A DNA stretch of 10,451 bases from Alphaproteobacteria bacterium (GTDB lineage Bacteria > Pseudomonadota > Alphaproteobacteria > Micropepsales > Micropepsaceae), in assembly GCA_003131925.1 (NCBI GenBank), contig PKWC01000240.1, positions 1 through 10,451 on the forward strand, written 5' to 3'. Below, one piece after another: positions 1 through 5,664 of this stretch. Made by a program: the position numbers and the translations under genes. Every line of letters starts with the position of its first letter. The first letter of the stretch is position 1. Under the pieces are notes generated by a model. The model worked only from the letters and a program-made list of their open reading frames with translations, was not told where the DNA came from and made no database searches.

Positions 1-34
1 CCCGGCCACCCATGAACACCGTACCCGGCCATGA
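1..34. repeat. GC-rich palindromic repeat, left flank of the GIY-YIG gene
   Basis: Positions 1-14 read CCCGGCCACCCATG and are the exact reverse complement of positions 343-356. Positions 24-34 (CCCGGCCATGA) recur in the same orientation at 364-374. The sequence resembles the GTCATGGCCGGG...CCCGGCCA repeat that is scattered through many alphaproteobacterial genomes; that parallel is from memory. The window starts inside this copy, so its left boundary is unseen. It touches the start codon of the gene at 31. Confidence 0.65.
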
Positions 35-333
35 TTCCCCGCCATGCTTTCATCGCCGTTTACATGGTGAGCAACAGGAAGCACGGCACGCTATATATCG
101 GTGTCACCAGCAACCTCATTCGGCGCGCCTGGCAGCATCGCGAGGGCGAGATCGATGGGTTCACCAAGAAGTACGGCTTGAAGCGGCTTGTCTGGTACGA
201 ACATTACGAAAGCATGGTCGCGGCAATCCAGCGCGAGAAATCTCTCAAGAAGTATAAGCGTGACTGGAAGATCAATCTCATCGAACGGGACAATCCCCAT
301 TGGAACGACCTCTACGTGACGCTCATTTCCTGA
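31..333 (+). CDS. GIY-YIG nuclease superfamily protein
   Basis: This is a 100-residue single-domain GIY-YIG endonuclease-fold protein, the usual length for the small stand-alone (UPF0213/YhbQ-like) group. The first motif is the VYMV strand near residues 10-13, and the second is LYIGVTSNL near residues 21-29. The catalytic-type Arg is in the following RRAWQH segment. A central FTKKYGLKRLVWYE segment and the metal-binding-type Glu in AIQREKSLKK complete the fold. The start at 31 is chosen because the protein then begins just before the first strand. No strong Shine-Dalgarno sequence is visible, because the upstream bases belong to a repeat. The cellular role of these short proteins is poorly defined; homing or repair nuclease activity is possible but unproven. 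The gene is convergent with the PAS gene and flanked by inverted repeats, so it may travel as a small cassette. Confidence 0.93.
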   Translation: MIPRHAFIAVYMVSNRKHGTLYIGVTSNLIRRAWQHREGEIDGFTKKYGLKRLVWYEHYESMVAAIQREKSLKKYKRDWKINLIERDNPHWNDLYVTLIS

Positions 334-342
334 CGCGGTTTT

Positions 343-374
343 CATGGGTGGCCGGGACAACGGCCCGGCCATGA
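343..374. repeat. GC-rich palindromic repeat, right flank of the GIY-YIG gene
   Basis: CATGGGTGGCCGGG (343-356) is followed by a short loop and CCCGGCCATGA (364-374), so the unit can fold on itself through CCGGG/CCCGG pairing. It is an inverted copy of the repeat at the left window edge. It lies between two convergent genes. It has no T-run and so is not a classical intrinsic terminator, though the hairpin could still affect mRNA ends. The remaining bases to 498 show nothing else I can support. Confidence 0.65.
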
Positions 375-498
375 CGAATGTTGGTGCGCTAGCGATCTCG
401 GGGACGGGTTCTTCGGGAACGCGACGAGGTGCGTGTGGTTCTGGTTGACGTGAGAGGGAGTGCGTATCGACGACAAGTCTTCCGAAGCCCCTTGCGAG

Positions 499-1011
499 TC
501 ACCCCGGCTTGCGCACCGTGGCTGCAAACGCGAGGAGCACCATGCTCACATTCGTGCCGTCTTCGCTCAGCGGCGCGCAGAGAATCTCCGCTTCCAGCCA
601 GGTCTTGTTTTCGTAGGCGATGCGGCCGGTGGCGCGAAGCGGCTTCTGCGAGTTGACAGCCGCGTCGAATTGCGCGCGCCAGCGCGCCGCCAGCTCGGGC
701 GGCACATCCTCCGTCAGCGGACGCCCCGTCCGTTTTCCGAACACCTCTTCGATGGCGGTGCCCGCAAGGCGGACGAAATAATCCGGGCCGTTCCCCGGCC
801 GCGGATTCACCTCGACCAGCGCCACATGAGGCAGGAAGCTGCGCATGCCTTGCGGCGTGATGTCCGCGCGCCCTGGCATCGCGCGTTCACGGCGGCTGGA
901 ATTCCAGTAGGCGAAGGCCTTCACCAGCGCCGGATGCACGAAACTGAGCGTCTCGTCGTGGATGATGGGCGGCAAGCCACGCTGCAAAAGCCATTCATCG
1001 CGGCGGCGCAT
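499..1011 (-). CDS. PAS domain-containing protein (PAS_5 type)
   Basis: This 170-residue protein matches the PAS_5 type, a small single-PAS protein family common in Alphaproteobacteria. The N-terminal part carries the typical W...R......MPGRADITPQGMRSFLPHVALVEV block at about residues 36-70. The PAS core follows (DYFVRLAGTAIEEVFGKRTGR), then a C-terminal beta region (WLEAEILCAPLSEDG). There is no signal peptide, membrane segment or output domain, so it is probably a cytoplasmic sensor or adaptor; ligand and partner are unknown. The start at 1011 is supported by GAAGGG about seven bases upstream and by an in-frame TGA just before it, which rules out a longer form. It lies downstream of the membrane-protein gene on the same strand, 177 bases away, with a gene fragment between them. 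Confidence 0.9.
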   Translation of the reverse strand: MRRRDEWLLQRGLPPIIHDETLSFVHPALVKAFAYWNSSRRERAMPGRADITPQGMRSFLPHVALVEVNPRPGNGPDYFVRLAGTAIEEVFGKRTGRPLTEDVPPELAARWRAQFDAAVNSQKPLRATGRIAYENKTWLEAEILCAPLSEDGTNVSMVLLAFAATVRKPG

Positions 1012-1045
1012 GACCGAAGCCCTTCACGAGACATCCCAGCATACA

Positions 1046-1168
1046 CGATTCAACTGTGATGCGGTGCGCTTCGCGGGCGAACTCCAGAACGGTGACGCCC
1101 TTCTGGAACGAGATAGTCGCGTCGTCGCAGCCGGCTTCGAAGAACCGCTCTTCCAAATCCCGTGCTTC
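1046..1168 (-). pseudogene. Fragment resembling the N-terminal domain of a helix-turn-helix protein family
   Basis: Between the stop of the membrane-protein gene and the PAS gene, one minus-strand frame reads LEERFFEAGCDDATISF, then GVTVLEFAREAHRITVES. I recognise the GCDDA...(L/V)(D/E)F.REA pattern as the hallmark of a small N-terminal domain. That domain usually precedes a MerR/AlpA-like helix-turn-helix in a family of alphaproteobacterial DNA-binding proteins (from memory). Here no start codon suits it, the domain breaks off after about 40 residues, and the frame runs unrelated into a stop at 995-997. It therefore looks like a relic. The helix-turn-helix genes at 2937-3314 and 4099-4400 look like the C-terminal half of the same family. 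Confidence 0.5.
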
Positions 1169-1188
1169 GGGTTTCGAGCCGCGTCGCG

Positions 1189-1929
1189 TCAACGGGCTGC
1201 CAAGGGCGTCCTGTTGGCGTCCACCAGCGCTTTGAACGTCGCGACGCATGCGCCGGCGCCCGGCATTTGGACAAGAACGCCCAGTTCGCGCTGGACGGCG
1301 TGCGGCTCCAGCATGAGATGCAATTTCTGCATGGCGAATTGCGCCTGCGTGGCGCCTGCGGTCATGCGGCGGTTGTCGCGTGAGAGAGTCTCGACCGCCA
1401 GAATGATCCGCGCCTTTTCCTCTTCGCCCAGCGGACTTCCCGTACGGCTGATCGCCCCCAGCGCCGCGCCGTCGTCGAACTCGCGTTCGGCGCCCTGATT
1501 CAACGACGGCATGGCGTAGAAGAACAGGTTCCACCATGCCAGGTCTTGCCAGGAGCCGTGCATCGTCACGCCTTCGGCCCGCGCGGTGTCGAAGGCCTGG
1601 CTGTCCCAGGTGTGGCCGGGGACTCCATATCGGTCGATGGCGTGCAACACCATGGTCCGGCTCGCGCCGCTCTCGACCTCCGACCTGATCGTGCGAAGCG
1701 ACGCCTCAACGCAATCGGTGAGCGCCAGGCGTTCCAGGACCTGGGGTCCGTCATCGGCGGAGATCTCGTTGCCCATCTCTTCGTGCGCGCGCCGGATCTT
1801 GTCGCGCCACTCGAAGCTCTGGACGATCTGTTCGGCGCTGAGAGCGATCAGCACGCCGATGACGATGACGGCGATCTCCCACAGGAACTCGCGAACGCCA
1901 TGAAGCGGCTTGGGCTTGTGAATGTGCAT
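1189..1929 (-). CDS. Hypothetical protein with one N-terminal membrane helix
   Basis: Using the ATG at 1929 the protein has 246 residues and starts MHIHKPKPLHGVREFLWEIA. It is followed by a single hydrophobic helix (IAVIVIGVLIALSAEQIV, about residues 19-36) and a charged, mostly helical remainder. This N-terminal layout (HxPKPxHxxREFLxE followed by VIGVLIAL.AEQ) belongs to a family of uncharacterised alphaproteobacterial membrane-anchored proteins, and their usual start is why I chose 1929. A G-rich stretch just upstream could serve as ribosome binding site. An in-frame ATG at 1992 would add 21 residues and has an AGGG seven bases upstream, so it remains possible. The C-terminal domain probably faces the periplasm or cytoplasm as one soluble unit. 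No catalytic motif is visible and the function is unknown. Confidence 0.8.
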   Translation of the reverse strand: MHIHKPKPLHGVREFLWEIAVIVIGVLIALSAEQIVQSFEWRDKIRRAHEEMGNEISADDGPQVLERLALTDCVEASLRTIRSEVESGASRTMVLHAIDRYGVPGHTWDSQAFDTARAEGVTMHGSWQDLAWWNLFFYAMPSLNQGAEREFDDGAALGAISRTGSPLGEEEKARIILAVETLSRDNRRMTAGATQAQFAMQKLHLMLEPHAVQRELGVLVQMPGAGACVATFKALVDANRTPLAAR

Positions 1930-2190
1930 CGTCCCCCCGCCATCCGTTTCCGGCGGCTGGCTGCGACTCGCCAGCTCCTCTTCGTCCGCCATGCCACCGC
2001 CCTGTCAAGAGCGATGCAAAGCGGCGGACCGGGTAATGTCAATCAGGACCTGGCCTGCTGGTTGGCGATGTCCGCTCACCGTCGAAAGGGCGCACCGTCC
2101 TGACCGCGCCTCAGCTTTTGTCGGTCCGGTTTTTCAACAGCCTGAAGCCCGACGAAATCCGCTTGCGCGTCTGCACCTTTTTAGGTACAT

Positions 2191-2210
2191 CGTTCGACGC
2201 ATGACGAACG
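2191..2210. promoter_or_regulatory. Inverted repeat at the toxin start codon, possible operator
   Basis: CGTTCG at 2191-2196 and CGAACG at 2205-2210 form perfect 6-base arms around an 8-base spacer that contains the toxin start codon at 2201. Autoregulation by antitoxin or toxin-antitoxin complex at such sites is normal for this kind of operon. The assignment rests on position and symmetry only. Confidence 0.3.
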
Positions 2211-2551
2211 TTCTCAGGCCGATACCTCTCGTCTTTTGGCGGTCGGTCACAGGACGAGAGCCCGTCCGCGAGTGGCTGAACAATTTGGCGCGCGAAGATC
2301 AGCGTCGACTCGGCCGTGACATCGCGAGGGTACAATTCGGATGGCCGGTCGGGATGCCGGTGTGCCGGCCTCTCGGGCGTGGGCTGTGGGAGGTCCGGTC
2401 GACACTGCCGAGCAAACGCGAGGCGCGCGTGATGTTCGGCTTCCACGCAGGCAGGCTGATAGCGGTGCATGGCTTCATCAAGAAGTCGCAGGAGACGCCG
2501 AAGGAAGATTTGGCGTTGGCGCGCGAGCGATTGCAGGAGGCAATGAAATGA
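2201..2551 (+). CDS. RelE/HigB-like toxin, Gp49 (PF05973) family
   Basis: This 116-residue protein has the Gp49-type toxin layout. It shows PVREWLNNLAREDQRRLGRDI near residues 22-42 and the FGWPVGMPVCRPLGRGLWEVR block near 46-66. A beta strand with ARVMFGFHAGRLIAVHGFIKK follows, then a closing helix EDLALARERLQEAMK. The family is part of the RelE/ParE superfamily, whose members usually cut mRNA at the ribosome. The same frame stays open far upstream, but residues before 2201 resemble nothing in the family, so the ATG at 2201 is taken. The stop overlaps the antitoxin ATG by four bases (ATGA), so translation is probably coupled. The toxin-first order is typical of HigBA-like pairs. Confidence 0.9.
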   Translation: MTNVLRPIPLVFWRSVTGREPVREWLNNLAREDQRRLGRDIARVQFGWPVGMPVCRPLGRGLWEVRSTLPSKREARVMFGFHAGRLIAVHGFIKKSQETPKEDLALARERLQEAMK

Positions 2552-2850
2552 AGAAAAAAAATCCACACTGGGGCTCGACTTTCGAGAGCTGGCTCGACGA
2601 AGCCGGAATTCGCGAGGACGCCACGGCTGCTGCGGTGAAGGCAGCAATTGCCTTTCAGCTGACTGCCGAGATGAAAAAGCGGCGCATCAGCAAGGTGCGG
2701 ATGGCGGCGCTTATGCGCACCAGCCGCACCCAGGTAGACCGGCTGCTCGACCCCGGGAACGGCAGCGCGACACTCGAGACATTGTTCCGCGCGGCACGCG
2801 TCGTCGGACGCGAATTGCATCTCGAATTGCGCCGGAAGCGCGCGGCCTGA
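2548..2850 (+). CDS. XRE/HigA-like antitoxin
   Basis: This 100-residue helix-turn-helix antitoxin pairs with the toxin before it. The N-terminal part (HWGSTFESWLDEAGI) is a short linker region. The helix-turn-helix lies at about residues 36-70: AFQLTAEMKKRRISKVRMAALMRTSRTQVDRLLDP. A C-terminal amphipathic segment (LETLFRAARVVGRELHLEL) follows. GGAGG at 2536-2540 sits seven bases before the ATG, inside the toxin gene, giving the antitoxin a much better ribosome binding site than the toxin has. That is the expected way to keep antitoxin in excess. Its likely roles are neutralising the toxin and repressing the operon. Confidence 0.9.
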   Translation: MKKKNPHWGSTFESWLDEAGIREDATAAAVKAAIAFQLTAEMKKRRISKVRMAALMRTSRTQVDRLLDPGNGSATLETLFRAARVVGRELHLELRRKRAA

Positions 2851-2936
2851 GTCCCCTCTCATTTTTTGGGCGGGATATCTATTTCTTTGCGGGCTGTTCC
2901 CAAATAGCAGCGCGGGCCTTACGCGTTCCCGCGAAA

Positions 2937-3314
2937 TCAGCCTGTCGCGCCTTGTGCGAAGCTCCGTCCGCGGAGCCGTTTCGCAAACCGGTCACCCGGA
3001 AGCGTGTTCTGCACGATCAGCAGATTGGCGCGCCTGACCATGCGCGCCTGCACAACGTCCTGCCGGGCGACGTTTTTATTTTCGGTGCAGCACATCCAGC
3101 GCGTCACGTCATACCAGTCCCATAGCGGGATTTCGGACGTCACGCGGGCGACCGGAGCCGGGAACGCCTGCGCACGCATTCCCTTCGCATAAAGAGAGAT
3201 CGCCGCGCGCGTGAGGCCCGCGCGCCTGGCGATGTCGGCCAAGCTGACGAGATGATCCGGTTCGATGCGCTCCACTGTCGCGCCGAAATGCTCTTCGTCG
3301 TCCGGGACTTGCAT
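2937..3314 (-). CDS. Helix-turn-helix DNA-binding protein, apparently missing its N-terminal domain (left copy)
   Basis: This 125-residue protein carries a MerR/AlpA-like helix-turn-helix at about residues 22-45 (LVSLADIARRAGLTRAAISL). A FPAPVARVTSEIPLWDWYDVTRWM block follows at residues 51-74, where related proteins end with a winged-helix-like segment. Full members of the family, as I remember them, carry a GCDDA...FDREA domain before this region. Here only about 20 residues precede the helix-turn-helix, and the start lies 29 bases from the divergent mqsR start. The N-terminal domain therefore seems lost at the mqsRA junction. The C-terminal 50 residues, with a RQDVVQARMVRRANLLIVQN helix, look unusual. 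A second, broken copy lies at 4099-4400. It may still bind DNA, or may be a relic with an accidental start. Confidence 0.6.
   Translation of the reverse strand: MQVPDDEEHFGATVERIEPDHLVSLADIARRAGLTRAAISLYAKGMRAQAFPAPVARVTSEIPLWDWYDVTRWMCCTENKNVARQDVVQARMVRRANLLIVQNTLPGDRFAKRLRGRSFAQGATG
2971..3259. repeat. Left copy of a 289-bp direct repeat flanking mqsRA
   Basis: Positions 2971-3259 align without net gaps to 4099-4387, a constant offset of 1128 bases. I counted about 22 substitutions by eye, near 92% identity. The copy covers most of the helix-turn-helix gene on the minus strand. Because both copies have the same orientation, recombination between them would excise the whole mqsRA operon. 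Confidence 0.85.
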
Positions 3315-3318
3315 CGAC

Positions 3319-3333
3319 TACCCTTATAGGGTA
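3319..3333. promoter_or_regulatory. Palindrome between mqsR and the divergent gene, candidate MqsA operator
   Basis: TACCC-TTATA-GGGTA gives perfect 5-base arms around an AT-only centre. It sits in the 29-base gap between the start codons of mqsR (3344) and the divergent helix-turn-helix gene (3314). E. coli MqsA binds AACCT...AGGTT palindromes upstream of mqsR, so symmetry, spacing and place all fit. A weak promoter could overlap it, with TTGCAT at 3309 and TAATCT at 3332 separated by 17 bases. The mqsR mRNA would then have a very short or no leader. Confidence 0.5.
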
Positions 3334-3343
3334 ATCTGGCCGG

Positions 3344-3646
3344 GTGGAAAAGCGCAAGCCGCACTACGACCTCGCAATTGTGCAGGCTGCAGTTCACCGG
3401 TTGGGTGTCGCGGCTTTCACCAGGACTGCGCTTGATGGCGGGCGCGATCTGGGCCTGACTTCAGGCGAGTTGCTCGACGTGATTGCTGCGCTGTCGCGGC
3501 GCGATTTCTACAAATCGATGACGACACATTTCGATCACTCCGTCTGGCAGGATGTTTATCACGTGGTCACACCGGTGGGTAAGCTTGCGTACATCAAGGT
3601 CACGTTGCGCGCATCCGCCCTGGTTATTCAGTTCAAGGAGAAGTAG
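3344..3646 (+). CDS. mqsR: MqsR family toxin
   Basis: This 100-residue protein closely follows E. coli MqsR (98 residues), a RelE-fold mRNA interferase that cuts at GCU. The GTG start at 3344 gives MEKRKPH, matching the E. coli N-terminus, and settles the start despite the lack of a clear ribosome binding site. The signature block SRRDFYKSMTTHFDHSVWQDVY lies at about residues 51-72. Positions equivalent to the E. coli active-site residues are kept: Lys57 in FYKSM, Gln69 in VWQDV, Tyr83 in AYIK and the Lys of the terminal FKEK. It is first in a two-gene operon with mqsA two bases downstream, the usual MqsRA order. It appears intact. Confidence 0.95.
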   Translation: MEKRKPHYDLAIVQAAVHRLGVAAFTRTALDGGRDLGLTSGELLDVIAALSRRDFYKSMTTHFDHSVWQDVYHVVTPVGKLAYIKVTLRASALVIQFKEK

Positions 3647-3648
3647 CG

Positions 3649-4050
3649 ATGCAAAAGAAGTGCGGGGCCTGCGGAAGCGGCCGGGGAATGACCCGATTCA
3701 CGAACGAGAGTTTCATTGTTTCACATGCGGGTGTGAAGACGAAGGTTGAAGGTCTCTCGGGGTATCGATGCGTCGAATGTGACGAAGTGGCGTTCGACGC
3801 CAGAAGCGCGCGGCGCTACGCGGACGCGGGCGATGAGCTCGTTTTGCGCAACCGCGCACGACAGAGCAAGGAGTTTCGCCGCATTCGCCGCAAGCTTGGC
3901 CTATCCCAGGCGGCGGCGGCCCGAATCACCGGGGGAGGCCACAACGCGTTCTCGCGCTACGAGCGAGGAGAAGCTGCCCCTCTCGAGGCGGTGATCAACC
4001 TGTTCCGGCTGCTCGACAAGCATCCGGAGCTGTTGAAGGATCTGGCGTGA
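3649..4050 (+). CDS. mqsA: MqsA family antitoxin (zinc-binding N-domain plus XRE helix-turn-helix)
   Basis: This 133-residue protein matches MqsA/YgiT (131 residues in E. coli). The N-terminal zinc domain has two pairs of cysteines, C5/C8 and C41/C44, and in E. coli MqsA this domain binds the toxin. The C-terminal helix-turn-helix spans about residues 75-125. It includes GGGHNAFSRYERGEAAP, with Asn99 and Arg103 at the positions that contact DNA in E. coli. The ending LLDKHPELLKDLA is also characteristic. AAGGAG near 3634-3640, inside the end of mqsR, serves as ribosome binding site. The protein should neutralise MqsR and repress the operon through the palindrome at 3319. Confidence 0.95.
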   Translation: MQKKCGACGSGRGMTRFTNESFIVSHAGVKTKVEGLSGYRCVECDEVAFDARSARRYADAGDELVLRNRARQSKEFRRIRRKLGLSQAAAARITGGGHNAFSRYERGEAAPLEAVINLFRLLDKHPELLKDLA

Positions 4051-4098
4051 ACCCGGGCTCCGAAGGAAACGGTTGAGTTCCACGACCGGGACCGGAGG

Positions 4099-4387
4099 CG
4101 GAGCCGTTTCGCAAACCGGTCACCCGGAAGCGCGTTCTGCACGATCAGCAGATCGACGCGCCGGACCATGCGCGCCTGCACAACGTCCTGCCGGGTAACG
4201 ATTTTATTTTCGGTGCGACACATCCAGAGCGCCACTTCATACCAGTCCCATAGCGGGCTTTCGGACGTCACGCGGGCGACCGGAGCCGGGAACTCCTGCG
4301 CACACATTCCCTTCGCGTAGAGAGAGATCGCCGCGCGCGCGAGGCCCGCGCGCTATGCGATGTCGGCCATGCTGACGAGATGATCCG
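4099..4387. repeat. Right copy of the 289-bp direct repeat flanking mqsRA
   Basis: This is the partner of the repeat at 2971-3259, in the same orientation, 1128 bases away and about 92% identical by eye count. Identity stops abruptly at both ends. It carries the disabling stop codon at 4353-4355, whereas the left copy is open. Confidence 0.85.
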
Positions 4388-4400
4388 CGCCACCGTCGCC
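4099..4400 (-). pseudogene. Broken right copy of the helix-turn-helix gene
   Basis: This copy aligns with the gene at 2937-3314 over 4099-4387. The frame is interrupted by TAG at 4353-4355, where the left copy has Arg in the helix-turn-helix (ADIARRAG becomes ADIA-stop-RAG). Towards the N-terminus the match seems to resume after a gap of about ten bases, which would be a frameshift. The C-terminus also departs after AKRLR and runs on antisense into mqsA. What remains open is a stub from a Met at 4307 that lacks the helix-turn-helix. The copy is therefore dead, and it marks the right edge of the mqsRA insert or duplication. Confidence 0.75.
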
Positions 4401-4440
4401 TCGAGCTCGCCGGGCTGCAGATGGCGGTCGAGGCATTCCG

Positions 4441-4533
4441 ATGAAAGACGAGCAAGAATTACTTCGCCAGTCGCAACGTGCCGTGTTCGAGTGGGCGCGC
4501 AGTTCTGCCGGAAGAACAGGAGAAACGCCTTGA
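4441..4533 (+). CDS. Possible 30-residue peptide or leader overlapping the HD fusion gene
   Basis: An ORF of 30 codons begins with ATG at 4441, seven bases after GAGG, and reads MKDEQELLRQSQRAVFEWAR followed by ten more residues. Its TGA at 4531-4533 overlaps the TTG start of the next gene in the string TTGA. The upstream frame that ends at 4444 (LELAGLQMAVEAFR-stop) overlaps its ATG in the same way. Two coupled junctions in a row suggest leftovers of an operon whose first gene was cut by the repeat at 4099-4387. It may instead be a shifted N-terminal piece of the next gene. No known function. Confidence 0.35.
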   Translation: MKDEQELLRQSQRAVFEWARSSAGRTGETP

Positions 4534-5447
4534 GCGACGCCGACCGCATCCGCGCCTTACTCACGCGCCGCTACGTGCAGCCCGCGAGGGAAAACGGCCT
4601 TGGAGAAATCAGGATCGTGGCCGGCGACGTACACAAGAATATCGGACTGGTGAGTAGAATGCCGGCCGTCTGCAGCGTACTGGACGGAAAGAAATTTCAG
4701 TCTGAAAACGCGCTGGAATTGATCGAGACAACAGGGCCTCACCAAAGCTCGACCACGATTTTTCGTTACAGGATTCTGAATTCGGATTCGCAGCAGGTGG
4801 AGCAGGATAGATCGCCCAACAGGCAAACCGGCGACACAGCTGATCGTCACCAAGAATTCTCTGTCGCCGGAACACCGGGCTTTGCCTCCGCGCTCGCCTA
4901 CGCCGCACTCATTCACGCGAAGCAGCTGCGGAAAGGCACCACAATCCCTTACGTCAGCCATGTCATGAGCGTGTCGGCGCTGGTGATGGAGTTCGGCGGC
5001 GATGAGGGCCAGGCGATCGCCGGCCTCTTTCACGATGCGCTCGAAGATTGCGGCGCCTGGCACGAAGGGGTGATCCGCGCGAACTGGGGAGACCGCGTGG
5101 CCGATATCGTGCTCGCATGCACAGACGGTGTTCCCGACGCGCAGGGAAAAAAGGAAGCGTGGCGGACGCGGAAGGAGCGCTATCTCGCGCATCTGCGCAC
5201 GGTCGGCACCGACGCGCTGCTCGTCTCGGCCTGCGACAAGTTGCACAACGCGCGCACCATCGCGACCGACCTCCGCGCGGGGCACGATGTGTATGCGCGG
5301 TTCAACAAGGATGCGGGCCGCGAGGGAACGCTCTGGTATTACGGTGAACTCGAACGCATTTTTCGGGGGCGGCTTCGAGAATCGCACCCCCTCTATCGCG
5401 AATTCGTGACGGCTATCGCAGCAATGGGCGCCTTCGAGCTGAAATAA
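4530..5447 (+). CDS. Fusion of a small N-terminal domain with a RelA/SpoT-like HD phosphohydrolase domain
   Basis: This 305-residue protein starts at TTG 4530, chosen because AGGAG at 4518-4522 lies seven bases before it and the recognisable domain begins at once. Residues 2-83 (SDADRIRALLTRRYVQPAR, GDVHKNIGLVSRMPAVCSVL, TTIFRYRIL) form a compact domain. I have seen it as stand-alone proteins of about 80-90 residues and next to McrB-like sequences, but cannot name it firmly. After a linker of about 30 polar residues comes an HD domain at residues 117-285. It has His144 in PYVSH, His168-Asp169 in GLFHDALED and Asp236 in ACDKLHNAR, a complete metal-binding set of the RelA/SpoT/MESH1 type. No synthetase domain follows, so hydrolysis of a (p)ppGpp-like or related nucleotide is the simplest guess. 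No plausible start lies just before the HD domain except a GTG near 4797, which supports a true fusion. Confidence 0.82.
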   Translation: MSDADRIRALLTRRYVQPARENGLGEIRIVAGDVHKNIGLVSRMPAVCSVLDGKKFQSENALELIETTGPHQSSTTIFRYRILNSDSQQVEQDRSPNRQTGDTADRHQEFSVAGTPGFASALAYAALIHAKQLRKGTTIPYVSHVMSVSALVMEFGGDEGQAIAGLFHDALEDCGAWHEGVIRANWGDRVADIVLACTDGVPDAQGKKEAWRTRKERYLAHLRTVGTDALLVSACDKLHNARTIATDLRAGHDVYARFNKDAGREGTLWYYGELERIFRGRLRESHPLYREFVTAIAAMGAFELK

Positions 5448-5664
5448 GAACGTTCGGAAACAGGTTCTCGCTGCATTGCTGCCGCGTTGACGCTGTCATC
5501 CCGGATCGTCAATGCTGACCTGCGTTGAAGCGGGGTTGGTAGATGCGGCATCTGATCGAGGTGGCGCGGGTCCAAAGGGCTGGATCGGATCGCCATAGCC
5601 TGTTCCGTTCCCGCATGGGTGGTGGTGCAGGCGGCGGCGATCACGGCGCGCAAGGGAGGATCCC

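Noticed and set aside
460..1059. 199-codon open frame on the plus strand
   Set aside because: It is antisense to the PAS_5 gene, Arg/His-rich and without domain similarity; the minus-strand protein has a clear family pattern and ribosome binding site.
1546..2103. 185-codon open frame on the plus strand
   Set aside because: It mirrors the membrane-protein gene on the other strand, which has a recognisable N-terminal motif and helix.
2299..2862. 187-codon open frame on the minus strand
   Set aside because: It is antisense to the Gp49 toxin and XRE antitoxin, both of which match known families with coupled translation.
4557..5387. 276-codon open frame on the minus strand
   Set aside because: It is antisense to the HD fusion gene; the sense frame keeps all HD metal residues, while this frame shows no domain.
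5448..5664. Possible gene relic on the minus strand (Pro/Asp-rich frame ending near 5496)
   Set aside because: The text is vaguely protein-like, but I could not tie it to any family.
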